The notes beneath the pieces are model-generated. The model did not search any database. It was given only the letters and a program-made list of their open reading frames with translations, and was not told where the DNA came from. The translations under genes and the position numbers were made by a program. A stretch of DNA of 64,000 nt from Chryseobacterium sp. ZHDP1 (GTDB taxonomy: Bacteria; Bacteroidota; Bacteroidia; Flavobacteriales; Weeksellaceae): positions 3,286,001 to 3,350,000 of the forward strand of contig NZ_CP075682.1 of NCBI RefSeq assembly GCF_018603435.1, written 5' to 3'. Below, one piece after another: positions 41,974 to 51,307 of this stretch (positions are counted from its first letter, which is position 1; each line of letters starts with the position of its first letter).

Positions 41974-43134
41974 TTAGTCTTCAAATTCGGCGTTAAACAA
42001 TTTTTCAAATTCTTCTCCGGCTTCTTCATTAAGCCTTTCCAGACCTTTCGGGTCTTTTTCCTGCCACTCTGAGAACGTCCATTTTTCACGTCCGTTGAAC
42101 AGTTCGTGTCTGTCTCCGTCCACCAATGATTTTTGTCTTTCTAACCCCGCATTGGGATCCGGTTTGCCGGACATTCTTTCGAGTGATTTTGCTACGAGGG
42201 CATAATTTTGGGTGGCATCCTTGATCCATTCGTCCTTTTCGGCACCCGTGATCTTACCGGATTTTAAGGCTGCGGAAATCAAAACTTCCGCCTGTGTTTC
42301 CTTAAATTCCTTTAGTTCATTTTCAAGCGCATCGGTTCTTTTTGCCTTGCCGAACAGTTCTTCCAGATGCTGCTCAAATTCTTTATCCGAAGACGAAGCG
42401 GTTAATTTTCCCGCCAATCCTGCCGCGGCTAAAGCGGCGAAAATTGCTTCCTTTTTCATTTCAGTATGTTGATTAATATTATTGTCTTCAGGGGGTTCAG
42501 GATACAGGTTAAAGCATTCAAAGGCTTCTTCCGGAGTTTTGTTTGTGATATTTTCGGCTTCCTGCCCAGTTTTTCTTTTTTTGGTAGGCTTTATCACCCG
42601 GTCACAAATTCCCAGTTCTAAGCACTTATCGGAACTCAGCCAGTGATCCTGCCCGGAATCGAACCAGTTTTTAATGGTCTTTTCATCCGCTTTTGTTCTT
42701 TCACCAAAGATTTTCCCGAGCCTTTCCTCGCAGTTTTCAATCTGCTGAATCCCGTTTTTAAAATCATTTTTATTTCCGAAACATCCTGCGGTTACCGCGT
42801 GCATCATAAAGAATGCGTTATCGTTCATCTCGATTTCGTCACCGGCAAGGGCGATCACCCCGCCCATGGATGCCGCCATCCCTTCCACGATGACTTTGGT
42901 ATGTCCTTCTGAATTCAGGATCAGGTCATAAATGGCGAGCCCCTCATACACAGAACCGCCCCCGCAGTGCATTCTTATGGTTAAATCACTATTGTTTTGT
43001 AGTGCATCCCTGAAAACCTGTTGGAACCTTTTATAGTCGAACTCATCATATTTTCCGATGTACCCGTACATCCTGATTTCGGCACTGCCGGATACCTGAT
43101 TTTTGAGTTCATAATGAAAGGGCTTTTTAGACAT
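41974..43134 (-). CDS. Prohead protease (ClpP-like) with scaffold domain
   Basis: Residues 1-185 are a ClpP/S14-type protease: RMHCGGGSVYEGLAIYD, the nucleophile in GMAASMGG (Ser89) and the base in FFMMHAVTAG (His112). Residues 226-386 are helical and charged (LEELFGKAKRTDALENELKEF), as in the scaffold part of Mu gpI. An in-frame ATG at residue 226 (42459) could yield a separate scaffold like Mu gpZ. It is the first gene of the minus-strand late operon, divergent from the terminase genes. Confidence 0.85.
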   Translation of the reverse strand: MSKKPFHYELKNQVSGSAEIRMYGYIGKYDEFDYKRFQQVFRDALQNNSDLTIRMHCGGGSVYEGLAIYDLILNSEGHTKVIVEGMAASMGGVIALAGDEIEMNDNAFFMMHAVTAGCFGNKNDFKNGIQQIENCEERLGKIFGERTKADEKTIKNWFDSGQDHWLSSDKCLELGICDRVIKPTKKRKTGQEAENITNKTPEEAFECFNLYPEPPEDNNINQHTEMKKEAIFAALAAAGLAGKLTASSSDKEFEQHLEELFGKAKRTDALENELKEFKETQAEVLISAALKSGKITGAEKDEWIKDATQNYALVAKSLERMSGKPDPNAGLERQKSLVDGDRHELFNGREKWTFSEWQEKDPKGLERLNEEAGEEFEKLFNAEFED

Positions 43135-43191
43135 TTCTTTGATTTTGATAAGGCAAAGATTGGCTGAAAAACACCCCGAAAAAAGCTGACG

Positions 43192-43246
43192 GTTAGCGGC
43201 TGAATATTTTCATGCAGTGGTTGTATATTTTCATACAGCCCCTAAC
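43192..43246. promoter_or_regulatory. Operator cluster between divergent late operons
   Basis: Two direct repeats of GYTGWATATTTTCATRCAG (43199-43217 and 43220-43238) spaced 21 bp apart are enclosed by inverted GTTAGCGGCTG/CAGCCCCTAAC arms. The 167-bp intergenic region serves both the protease-capsid operon (left) and the terminase operon (right), so this is a good candidate for a late-gene activator site. Confidence 0.6.
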
Positions 43247-43301
43247 AGCCGGCTTCGGTAAAGCCCTTATATAAAGCAATTTTGCTTCATATATATAAGG
43301 A

Positions 43302-43733
43302 ATGAATGAAAAGAAAAAGCTGACCAATGACGAGAAATATACTATAGCTCAGGACTTGTTTCTGGAAACGGACAAAACACAGAAAGAAATCGCAGAAATC
43401 ATTCACGTCACAGAAAAAACGCTGGGTAAATGGAAAACCGAGGGCGAATGGGATCTGCTTAAAAGCGCATCAACGGTTACCGCCCGAAAGATCATCGAAA
43501 ACCTGTATAAAAAGGCGCACGCCCTGAGTGAAGATCCGAAAAGCAAACCCAATGATATTATTCAGATTGCCAACAGCATTGAAAAGCTGTCGAATAAAAA
43601 GGTAACCATCAGCCAGATCATTAATGTATTTAAGGATTTCACGACGTACGCCTTTACTCAAAACGCAGAGCTGGCAAAGGAAATCAACCTTTTGCAAAAA
43701 AAATATGTGGACTATAAAATCGGGGAAAAGTAA
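43302..43733 (+). CDS. Terminase small subunit-like DNA-binding protein (Mu gp27-type)
   Basis: A 143-residue protein with an N-terminal helix-turn-helix (LETDKTQKEIAEIIHVTEKTLGKWKTEGEW), followed by long helices (RKIIENLYKKAHAL, DIIQIANSIEKLSNK). This is the layout of small terminase subunits and DUF1804-type proteins. Its stop overlaps the start of the large terminase gene (TAATG), which fixes the role by context. An AAGG stretch just before the ATG may serve as ribosome binding site. Confidence 0.82.
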   Translation: MNEKKKLTNDEKYTIAQDLFLETDKTQKEIAEIIHVTEKTLGKWKTEGEWDLLKSASTVTARKIIENLYKKAHALSEDPKSKPNDIIQIANSIEKLSNKKVTISQIINVFKDFTTYAFTQNAELAKEINLLQKKYVDYKIGEK

Positions 43734-45283
43734 TGTCGGCAATCACCATCACGAAAAGGGATTATAACGAATGGCTGGAGTTCTGTTCACAGGTTCAGAA
43801 CAGTGCCGCCGTTGCCTTTAATGATACCGAGGAAACACAAAAATTACGAATTAAAAGGGCATTAACCGATTATAATTATTTTGTTAAAACCTATTTTGAA
43901 TTGTATGCCGATGCGGACTGCGCAGACTTCCATATTGACTTTGCCAATGCCTGCCTTGCGGATCCGAACTTTTTCGGAGTTGCCGAATGGGCGCGGGAAC
44001 ACGCCAAATCTGTTCACCTGACGATTATTATACCGATGTGGCTTATCGCCCATAAGCAATTAACAGGAATGCTTTTGATGGGGAAAAATGAGGACGACGC
44101 GTGTAACCTGTTATCCGATCTTCAGGCACAGCTGCAATACAATAAACTTTTTGCCCACGATTTTGGGGAGCAGTATAATTTCGGGTCATGGGAGGACGGG
44201 GATTTTACCACAAAAGAAGGAATCCGGTTCCTTGCCTTTGGTCGTGACCAGTCCCCGCGCGGGGCAAGGGAAAACGAAAAACGTCCCAATTACGGTGTGG
44301 TGGATGACGTGGACGATGACGACATTGTCCACAATCCGAAAAGGGTGGATAAAGTGGTGAAAAAGATTTTAGGAGCCATGTATTTTGCCCTCAGCATCAA
44401 AGGGGCGCGTTTCGCGATGGGCGGGAACCGTATTCATCATAATTCTATCCTTGCCAATATCGTGGGAGATACCAAGCCCGGAGCGAAGAAAAGAGAGGGC
44501 ATTTACCATTCCAAAGTAAAAGCCATCGAAAACGGAAAGCCCGCCTGGTGGCAGCGGTATTCATTACAGGAACTCCTGCGGAAAATTGCCAAGGCGGGAA
44601 CTGTTCTTGCCAAGCAGGAATTCTTTCACGAAACGGATATTGAAGGGAAAATCTTTAAAAACAAATATTTCCGTTTTGCCAAACTTCCGCACCTCTCCAA
44701 AATGGATATCATTATCGGGTATTTTGATCCGAGTTTTGAAAACAGCCAGACCTCGGATTTTAAAGCCGTATCGGTTTGGGGACAGGATAAGTTCAAACGC
44801 TACTGTATTAAAAGGTTCACCCGACGCTGTGAACTGGAGGACGTTTTCGAGTGGATGATCAAAGTTGAGAAAAACCTGCCCCCCGGGGTGGGGATCATCT
44901 GGTATATGGAAAAACAATTTTACACCCGACCGGTAAAGAAAGCCCTCCGACGTGCCTGTAAAAAATACAAATACCCGCTTAGTGTCCTGACCGACGAAAG
45001 GCAAAAACCCAATAAATATACCCGTATGGTAAGAATGGAACCGGAATACTCCTCCGGAAACGTGGTCTACAATGTAGAGGAAGAAAACGATCCGGATATG
45101 GTGGAAGGGAATTTACAGGTCAGGGGAATAGAACCGGGATATAATACCGCGGATGACGCTCCGGATGCCGACGAAGGCGCATGGTTCTTTCTGGATCAGT
45201 TTGTTGTTTCTGATTCGGAAGACTGGAACGAAGACGCTCTCGGTATAGGAAAACACGAAAGAAACAACGATAACGCTTATTAA
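43733..45283 (+). CDS. Terminase large subunit (Mu gp28-type)
   Basis: A 516-residue packaging motor. The ATPase half has a degenerate Walker A-like WAREHAKSV (about residue 84), FLAFGRDQSPRGARENEKRP, and Walker B YGVVDDVDDDDIV. The nuclease half begins with IIGYFDPSF (first metal-binding Asp) and continues to WYMEKQFYTRPVKKALRRACKKY. The length is normal. It cuts and pumps phage DNA into proheads; in Mu-like phages it packs headful lengths including host DNA. Confidence 0.88.
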   Translation: MSAITITKRDYNEWLEFCSQVQNSAAVAFNDTEETQKLRIKRALTDYNYFVKTYFELYADADCADFHIDFANACLADPNFFGVAEWAREHAKSVHLTIIIPMWLIAHKQLTGMLLMGKNEDDACNLLSDLQAQLQYNKLFAHDFGEQYNFGSWEDGDFTTKEGIRFLAFGRDQSPRGARENEKRPNYGVVDDVDDDDIVHNPKRVDKVVKKILGAMYFALSIKGARFAMGGNRIHHNSILANIVGDTKPGAKKREGIYHSKVKAIENGKPAWWQRYSLQELLRKIAKAGTVLAKQEFFHETDIEGKIFKNKYFRFAKLPHLSKMDIIIGYFDPSFENSQTSDFKAVSVWGQDKFKRYCIKRFTRRCELEDVFEWMIKVEKNLPPGVGIIWYMEKQFYTRPVKKALRRACKKYKYPLSVLTDERQKPNKYTRMVRMEPEYSSGNVVYNVEEENDPDMVEGNLQVRGIEPGYNTADDAPDADEGAWFFLDQFVVSDSEDWNEDALGIGKHERNNDNAY

Positions 45284-45294
45284 GAATTATAACA

Positions 45295-45726
45295 ATGCCT
45301 TTTTTAACAGAAACCGACTACGAAGTACAGATCCGGAACTGGATTAAACAGATTATCATCCAAAGGAAAGAAGATGTTCAGCATCGAGCCGAGCTTGCCG
45401 CTCAGGCGGAAATGGAAAGCTATTTGAGACAGCGGTATAATGTAGTAGAAATCTTTTCCGCTGCCGGAGCCGACAGGAACGCGCTTATTATTATGTATAT
45501 GGTGGATATTGCCATTTACCATCTCCATGCCAATGCCGCCGCGGATGTCATTCCTGAACTGAGGATCATCCGTTACAACGCCGCCAAAGACTGGCTCAAA
45601 GCCGTAGCCAAAGGGGATATTTCGCCGGATTTGCCGGAGAAACCCGACGAAGGAGAAAGTGGCGGGGAAACCGGAAGTCAGGTGATCGAATTCGGAAGCA
45701 ACCCGAAATATTCAGAGCGCTATTAA
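45295..45726 (+). CDS. Mu gp36-like protein (DUF1320-type)
   Basis: A 143-residue protein starting MPFLTETDYEVQIRNWIKQII, with RYNVVEIFSAAGADRNALIIMYMVDIAIYHLH and IPELRIIRYNAAKDWLKAVAKGDISPDLP. The helix pattern and the R-Y...A-x-DWL-x-x(I/V)A-x-G-x(I/V) ending are typical of gp36/DUF1320 head-tail connector proteins. In Mu this gene lies after the capsid; here it is between terminase and portal. Confidence 0.8.
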   Translation: MPFLTETDYEVQIRNWIKQIIIQRKEDVQHRAELAAQAEMESYLRQRYNVVEIFSAAGADRNALIIMYMVDIAIYHLHANAAADVIPELRIIRYNAAKDWLKAVAKGDISPDLPEKPDEGESGGETGSQVIEFGSNPKYSERY

Positions 45727-45748
45727 TTACCCTTTAAATACCTTTTAA

Positions 45749-48178
45749 ATGAAATTTAAAATACAGGCGGTCACCGATTTTTTACACAATGCCTTCGGTG
45801 GCAGTAAGGATAAAGACTATGAAAGAGCGGTCACCCGGATGGTGGATGCGATCAAACGTCAGCGTACCTTATATAATAAGGAAATCAAAGACTGGAAACT
45901 GGCAAAGGCGGCGGCAATAGATCCCATGCTTCCACGCCGTAAAATGCTTATTGACATTATGGAGGAAGTGTTGGACGATCCTTTTATTTACGGGCGCAGT
46001 GAAACCCGTAAGCTCAGGGTTTCCAATAAATCGGTTGCCATTGTCGATAAAGACGGGGAAGTTAACGAAGAAAAAACCAGGCTGATCCAAAAACTATGGT
46101 TTAAAAACCTGATCAAATATACCCTTGACAGTATTTATTTTTCTTACACGCTCATGTACCCGAAGGAACTGGACGAAAACGGGTTGATCAAAAAGCTGTC
46201 TTTCGTGTACCGGGATCATATTGTACCGGAAACCACCGAGCTGCTTATTAATCCTTATGATCTGCAGGGCGAAAACTTTACCGAGGGAAACCTTAAAAAA
46301 TGGACGCTGTGGGTGCATCATGAGCATTCCATCGGACTTTTAAACAAAGCAATCCCGTTATGGATTTTTAAAAAGCATTCATGGCAAAACTGGGATGAGT
46401 TCGAGGAGATGTTCGGAATTCCGATGCGTACGGCAAAGGTGGCTTCCACGGATCCACGCGTAAAAAAGGAAGTGGATAAATGGTTAAAAGATTTGGGTTC
46501 TGCAGGATGGGCAAGATTCCCCGAAGGGGTGGAAATCGACATTAAGGAGTCCAACAGCCGGGACAGCTTTAATGTATTTAATGAAAAAAGAAAAGCCTGT
46601 AACGAGGAGCTCGCCAATCTTTTTGACGGGAATTCCGAAACGGCAAAAGACACCGGAAGCCGGGCGAAAACCGGGGAAATCATTAACGGGACTCAAAAGC
46701 TCATCACCATGGACGATGAAACCTTTGTGATGTTTTTTATCAATGACGATGTCCTGCCGTGGCTCCGCGGGCTGGGTTATCCTTTTGACGAAAACGACAC
46801 CTGTATTTGGAATGACAACGAAAAATTAACGCCGAAGGAAAGACTGGAAATTTTTAAGGGAGTTAAAGATTTAGGGTACAAAATCAAAAAGGAACAGATC
46901 GAAACCGAGCTGGATGTGGAAATTGTCGGAGAAGTTTCCGATGGTGAGCCCCCGCAGCCTATTCCACAAAACAGGTATATAAATTTTAATACGGGGCGGG
47001 CAGCCCCGGCAGGTATGAATGATTCCGTTTTTCATTTTCCGGAAAATATTCGGGATATAACACCTGCAGAAGAAAAATTTTTGCGGCAGCTGTATGAAAA
47101 CCCCGGAACCATCAATTGGAGCTACAACGAATTTAAGGCATCGCATACCCCTTTGTTAGAGGCAATAAAACAGGGATTCGGGAAAATGAACTTTGATTTT
47201 GACAGTACCGACCACCGCCGGATGAGGGCTTGGATGAATAATATACACCGGTTCGGGGTTGATAAAACACAGGCGGAAGTCTATGAGCTTAATGAGATGT
47301 TAAAGGATCCGGAAGTAAAAAGTTTTAATGATTTCAGAAATAAGGCAAAATCAGTATTTCCGAACTATAAGGAATTGTATCTGAAAACGGAATGGGATCA
47401 TGCGAATGCCACCTCCAATATGGCGGCTCGGTATATGGAAATGATGGACGATGTAGAAATTGCGCCTTACTGGAGATTGAACGCCATTATCGATGACGGA
47501 ACGACGGTGATTTGTCGGAGTCTGGACGGGAAAGTCTTTGACAAAAGGGATCCGGATTCATGGAAATTCCTGCCCCCGCTCCATTGGAAATGCCGCACCG
47601 ACGCTGAGGACGTTTTCGATGATTACGACGGGGAAATTACAAGTTTTGACGGTGCGATACAAATTGATCCTGACGGCTGGGAACGGATGCAGAAACAGGG
47701 CTTTGATATCAACTGGGGAGACAGTGATCAGGTCTTTACCCGCGCCCAAAGCTATTTAAAAAAGCTGCCGCAAGATACCAAACCTATTGATGTGGACGAC
47801 TTGGGTATTGCGGATTACGGGCTTTCAGAATGGGCAAAAGTCAGAAAAAATACCTACCCCGAAAAAGCGGTCACCATAAAAAGCCATATCGACAAAACCG
47901 GAATGGCAAGGGTCATCACAGCAGAGAACCTCCCTGTATGGATTGATGCCATGACCGTGCAGTCCGATGATATGCTCTTCACGCAGATCCGCGAAACGCT
48001 CATCAGTCCTGACGAAGTCTACTGGAGTGATTCAACGGCAGTTCCGCAGACGATTTTCTTACGCTTTTATACGGACGGAGCCCTGAAAGTAACCACCGAA
48101 TCTGTCCGGGTTACGGCGTATGAGTGGATCAGTGATCCCGATACTGCCCGCAGAGGGCTGCTGGTAGGACAAAAATAA
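45749..48178 (+). CDS. Portal-MuF fusion with C-terminal nuclease-like domain
   Basis: An 809-residue fusion. Residues about 1-415 match a DUF935 (Mu gp29) portal: RRKMLIDIMEEVLDDPFIYG, LIQKLWFKNLIKYTLDSIYF. Residues about 480-640 are a MuF head-morphogenesis domain ending DDGTTVICRSLDGKVF and PPLHWKCRTDAED (the Cys/His MuF signature). The last 110 residues (KSHIDKTGMARVITAENLP..., SPDEVYWSD, QTIFLRFYTDGALKV, VRVTAYEWISDPDTARRGLL) look like the PBECR nuclease superfamily often attached to MuF proteins and thought to act on the host. In Mu portal and MuF are separate genes. Confidence 0.8.
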   Translation: MKFKIQAVTDFLHNAFGGSKDKDYERAVTRMVDAIKRQRTLYNKEIKDWKLAKAAAIDPMLPRRKMLIDIMEEVLDDPFIYGRSETRKLRVSNKSVAIVDKDGEVNEEKTRLIQKLWFKNLIKYTLDSIYFSYTLMYPKELDENGLIKKLSFVYRDHIVPETTELLINPYDLQGENFTEGNLKKWTLWVHHEHSIGLLNKAIPLWIFKKHSWQNWDEFEEMFGIPMRTAKVASTDPRVKKEVDKWLKDLGSAGWARFPEGVEIDIKESNSRDSFNVFNEKRKACNEELANLFDGNSETAKDTGSRAKTGEIINGTQKLITMDDETFVMFFINDDVLPWLRGLGYPFDENDTCIWNDNEKLTPKERLEIFKGVKDLGYKIKKEQIETELDVEIVGEVSDGEPPQPIPQNRYINFNTGRAAPAGMNDSVFHFPENIRDITPAEEKFLRQLYENPGTINWSYNEFKASHTPLLEAIKQGFGKMNFDFDSTDHRRMRAWMNNIHRFGVDKTQAEVYELNEMLKDPEVKSFNDFRNKAKSVFPNYKELYLKTEWDHANATSNMAARYMEMMDDVEIAPYWRLNAIIDDGTTVICRSLDGKVFDKRDPDSWKFLPPLHWKCRTDAEDVFDDYDGEITSFDGAIQIDPDGWERMQKQGFDINWGDSDQVFTRAQSYLKKLPQDTKPIDVDDLGIADYGLSEWAKVRKNTYPEKAVTIKSHIDKTGMARVITAENLPVWIDAMTVQSDDMLFTQIRETLISPDEVYWSDSTAVPQTIFLRFYTDGALKVTTESVRVTAYEWISDPDTARRGLLVGQK

Positions 48179-48198
48179 AACCTCCGCAAGGGAGGTTT
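48177..48198 (+). terminator. Terminator after the portal fusion gene
   Basis: AAACCTCC/GGGAGGTTT stem with a GCAA loop directly after the stop codon. The T-run is short, so it may only attenuate transcription into the tape-measure gene. Confidence 0.6.
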
Positions 48199-48340
48199 AT
48201 ACTCTTAATGAGCTGTAGAAATGAATGAATAAATGAGATAATAAGTGAAGGATTATAATTTCACTTGTTATAAATCATGGATAAAAATAAGAAAATAATC
48301 CGGAATACCACCGGCACAACAAACATTTTTATTACCTATT

Positions 48341-50257
48341 ATGAACGGTTTACAGTATGCGCTGGATCTGATCGACCGCTCGTTTTCCAATGGAATCAGC
48401 CGCGCACGAAATGAAACAAGGGGGCTTGACAATGCCGTCAATACCGCCAACAGCGGGATCGGGAGGTTAAGAAATACCGGACAGAGTACTTTTAGCAGCC
48501 TCGCGCAGTATGCAAAGAGTGCCGGGATTGCCATTCTTGCCGCCTTGTCGGTGGGTGCGGTAATCAACTTCGGAAAAGAAATCACCGGGATTACTTCCAA
48601 ATTTGAGGGAATGGAAAATGCCATTGTCTTTGCCTCCGGACAGCAGGGGGCAAAAAACATGGCGTTTCTAGATACAACAATAAAAGACCTTAACCTTAAT
48701 ATGGAATCTTCTTACAAGGGATTTCAGACCTTAACGGGATCCCTCAAAGGGACTGCCCTCGAAGGACAGGCGACGCGGGATATTTTCGAAGCGGTCGGAA
48801 TTGCCGCGTCGGTGATGAACCTCTCGGCGGAGCAGAGCGAAGGGGCATTTTTAGCACTTTCGCAAATGGCTTCCAAAGGGAAAGTTTCTGCCGAGGAACT
48901 CAGGGGACAGTTAGGGGAAAGGATTCCGGGCGCGTTGGGGATTGCCGCCCGAGCTATGGGAATGACCCAGGCACAGTTTAACGAAATGTTAGACAGTGGT
49001 AAAATTATGGCGGAGGATTTTCTGCCCAAATTTTCAAAAGAATTAAAAAATACTTTTGAGGGGGGCTTACCTGCAGCCATGAACTCGATGCAATCCGCCA
49101 TCAACAGGCAGGAAAATGCCTTAACACAGTTTAAGCTTAAAACCGGAGAAACATTCCGTCCGCTGATCATTGGTGTATTGGATGCCGGAAATTACCTGTT
49201 CGGGTTCCTCTCGCAGATGATGAACTACACCGAACCGGTTAAAAATGCCCTTTCAGGGGTAGCGGAAGCTTTTCAGCCTGTGATTGACGCAATCCGAAAT
49301 AGTGGCTTTCCCAAGCTTTCGGGGGAAACCAACTTTGCGAAATTGGCAATGGAAGGCATCGCCGGGGTAATCAGGTTTTTAACCCCGCTTCTGGAATTGC
49401 TTTTTAAAATTATCGGCGGGGTTGAAACTGCATTTAATGATGTCCGGAAAGCTTTAATGGAAAACATTACGGCAATGTATGAGTCAGGAAATGCGGCGCA
49501 GCTTCTTTCCAACGTCACGGGAGTGCTGACGCGGGTTTGGGAGCTTATTGCTCCGGCGGTTCAGTATGCCGGTGAAATACTGGGGGCAGCTATTGGGGTC
49601 ATACTAAAGGCTGTTGATGCCATTTTCGGAATTATCAACGCCTTATATGCATGGGAGAAAAAAATGACCGTCATTCAAAGAGTATTAAACGCATTTACAG
49701 GAAACGTGCATTCTGTTTTTAAAAGCATCCGGGATATTGCTGTTAATATTTTAGGAGGTGTAGGCGATTTACTGGTGGGCATCTTTACCCTTGATACCGA
49801 TAAAATAAAATCAGCACTCTCCAAAGGCTTTAATGTTATAAAAGAAACCGGGATTTTAATTCCTAATGCGATGAAAGGAGCTTATGAAGGATGGAATAAA
49901 GAACTGGAAAAACCGGTTAAAAAAGCCGTTAAGATCACCACTCAAAACAAAATAACTTCTGCCGCCGGTATTCCGCCGCCTTCCGGCTTGGCTTCACCGG
50001 GTGGAAAACCTGCCGCGGCTTTGGATCCGCAGTCCGGAGGAAGTGCGAAAGGTAAAAAGGACAAAGCCAAAAATTCCCTGTCCGGTGCCGGAACCGGCGG
50101 GGACGGAAAAAAAATGATTTTCAATATTCAGTCCTTTGTGAAGGAACTCACCATTAAGACCACCAACATCAAAGAAAACCCACAGGAGATCAGAAAAGTA
50201 CTGGAACAGATATTTAATGAAATGATCGCCGATATAGAAATCAGAGCCAATGCATAA
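48341..50257 (+). CDS. Tail tape measure protein
   Basis: A 638-residue protein with the tape-measure (TMP_3) N-terminus: MNGLQYALDLIDRSFSNGIS, INFGKEITGITSKFEGMENAI, ASKGKVSAEELRGQLGERIPGAL and FLPKFSKELKNTFEGGLPAAMNS, then several hydrophobic helices (IPNAMKGAYEGWNK region) and a Gly/Pro/Lys-rich linker. At 638 residues it implies a tail of roughly 90-100 nm (about 1.5 angstrom per residue). It is coded on the strand opposite its presumed chaperone, which is unusual. Confidence 0.85.
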   Translation: MNGLQYALDLIDRSFSNGISRARNETRGLDNAVNTANSGIGRLRNTGQSTFSSLAQYAKSAGIAILAALSVGAVINFGKEITGITSKFEGMENAIVFASGQQGAKNMAFLDTTIKDLNLNMESSYKGFQTLTGSLKGTALEGQATRDIFEAVGIAASVMNLSAEQSEGAFLALSQMASKGKVSAEELRGQLGERIPGALGIAARAMGMTQAQFNEMLDSGKIMAEDFLPKFSKELKNTFEGGLPAAMNSMQSAINRQENALTQFKLKTGETFRPLIIGVLDAGNYLFGFLSQMMNYTEPVKNALSGVAEAFQPVIDAIRNSGFPKLSGETNFAKLAMEGIAGVIRFLTPLLELLFKIIGGVETAFNDVRKALMENITAMYESGNAAQLLSNVTGVLTRVWELIAPAVQYAGEILGAAIGVILKAVDAIFGIINALYAWEKKMTVIQRVLNAFTGNVHSVFKSIRDIAVNILGGVGDLLVGIFTLDTDKIKSALSKGFNVIKETGILIPNAMKGAYEGWNKELEKPVKKAVKITTQNKITSAAGIPPPSGLASPGGKPAAALDPQSGGSAKGKKDKAKNSLSGAGTGGDGKKMIFNIQSFVKELTIKTTNIKENPQEIRKVLEQIFNEMIADIEIRANA

Positions 50258-50759
50258 CCAGAATAATGCTCAGGAGTTCGACAGGCTCCGCGCAAAATAC
50301 AGGAATTTTAAAAGAACCATTCCGCAGAAAGCCGCCATTACCATGGTGAATTTCTTTAAACGAAATTTTAACGTTGGCGGCTTTGTGGATGTTCCTTTCC
50401 AGAAATGGAAAAAAAGCAGCTATCCCGGAGCGAGAACCACAATGGTACGTTCCGGGAATACGCGCAGGGAAATTAAAAAAATACAGGTCTCGGAATCGCG
50501 CGTGGTCGTGGGAATAGGGAACCATAACCATTATGCCAAAATCCATAATGAAGGGGGGAAAATTCTGATCACTCCAAAGATGCGCAGGTTCTTCTGGGCA
50601 AAATATAAGGAATCAGGAAAAGAATACTGGAAATGGCTCGCCCTCACCACAAAAACATATATTGAGATCCCGCAGAGAAAATTTATTGGCGACTCAAAAG
50701 CACTTGAAAAAACACTGGATCGGATGATATTATCAGAACTTAAAAAAATAATCTCATGA
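50250..50759 (+). CDS. Virion morphogenesis protein (Mu gpG-like)
   Basis: A 169-residue basic protein overlapping the end of the tape measure gene by 8 bases. It has the gpG-type pattern: a helical start (RLRAKYRNFKRTIPQKAAITMVNFFKRNF), KWKKSSYPGARTTMVRSGNTRREI, and NHNHYAKIHNEGGKILITPKMRRFFW, with the conserved YA-x-IHNEG motif. The family takes part in tail completion/head-tail joining. The C-terminus GDSKALEKTLDRMI is usual. Confidence 0.85.
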   Translation: MHNQNNAQEFDRLRAKYRNFKRTIPQKAAITMVNFFKRNFNVGGFVDVPFQKWKKSSYPGARTTMVRSGNTRREIKKIQVSESRVVVGIGNHNHYAKIHNEGGKILITPKMRRFFWAKYKESGKEYWKWLALTTKTYIEIPQRKFIGDSKALEKTLDRMILSELKKIIS

Positions 50760-51307
50760 GTATAAAAGGAATGGTGTTTAAAGAAATATCCGACCATCTG
50801 GAGGCTCAGGTGGAGGAATTGATCTATATTGATAAAGACCGCGGGCAGATTGAAAAAGAGAATATTGTCATGGTTCCCAAACCCGCTGTTTTAATCGCTT
50901 TTATGCGTTTCGAGTGGTCAGACATGGGAAATGGAATTAAAGTGGGAAAAGGCATTGTCCGTGTGCGTGTAATTTGCGAGAATTATGCTGAAAGCTATAC
51001 GGGGAGTATAGATCAGGAACTGGCATTGGCTTTTTTTGATCTTAATGAAAAAGTGGATGCCACACTGGAAGGTTTGAGCGGCACAAAATTCAGTGAATTA
51101 AAAAAGGTGGCTGACGAGGACGACCTGGATCATAATAATGTTATTGTCACGGTTTACGAATATGAAGCCACCATTACCGACGATACGAAGGCGAACTGCT
51201 CCAAAATGATTAAAGTGGATGCCAAACCGATTGTGAAATATGCTGCAAAAGAAAACCTGCCGGAAAAGCAGGTTAATATTCAGTCTGATTTTATTGTTAA
51301 AATGTAA
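50756..51307 (+). CDS. Mu gp37-like tail terminator/connector protein
   Basis: A 183-residue protein overlapping the gpG-like gene by four bases (ATGA). It contains KEISDHLEAQVEELIYIDKDRGQ, PAVLIAFMRFEWSDMGNG, KGIVRVRVICENYAESY and a beta-rich end; the alpha/beta pattern fits tail-terminator-type proteins. It ends exactly next to the stop of the convergent exported-protein gene, closing the plus-strand late operon. Confidence 0.7.
   Translation: MSIKGMVFKEISDHLEAQVEELIYIDKDRGQIEKENIVMVPKPAVLIAFMRFEWSDMGNGIKVGKGIVRVRVICENYAESYTGSIDQELALAFFDLNEKVDATLEGLSGTKFSELKKVADEDDLDHNNVIVTVYEYEATITDDTKANCSKMIKVDAKPIVKYAAKENLPEKQVNIQSDFIVKM

Noticed and set aside
48268..48660. 130-codon minus-strand frame opposite the tape measure gene
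   Set aside because: Shadow of GC-rich coding sequence; one of many such antisense frames across the phage genes.
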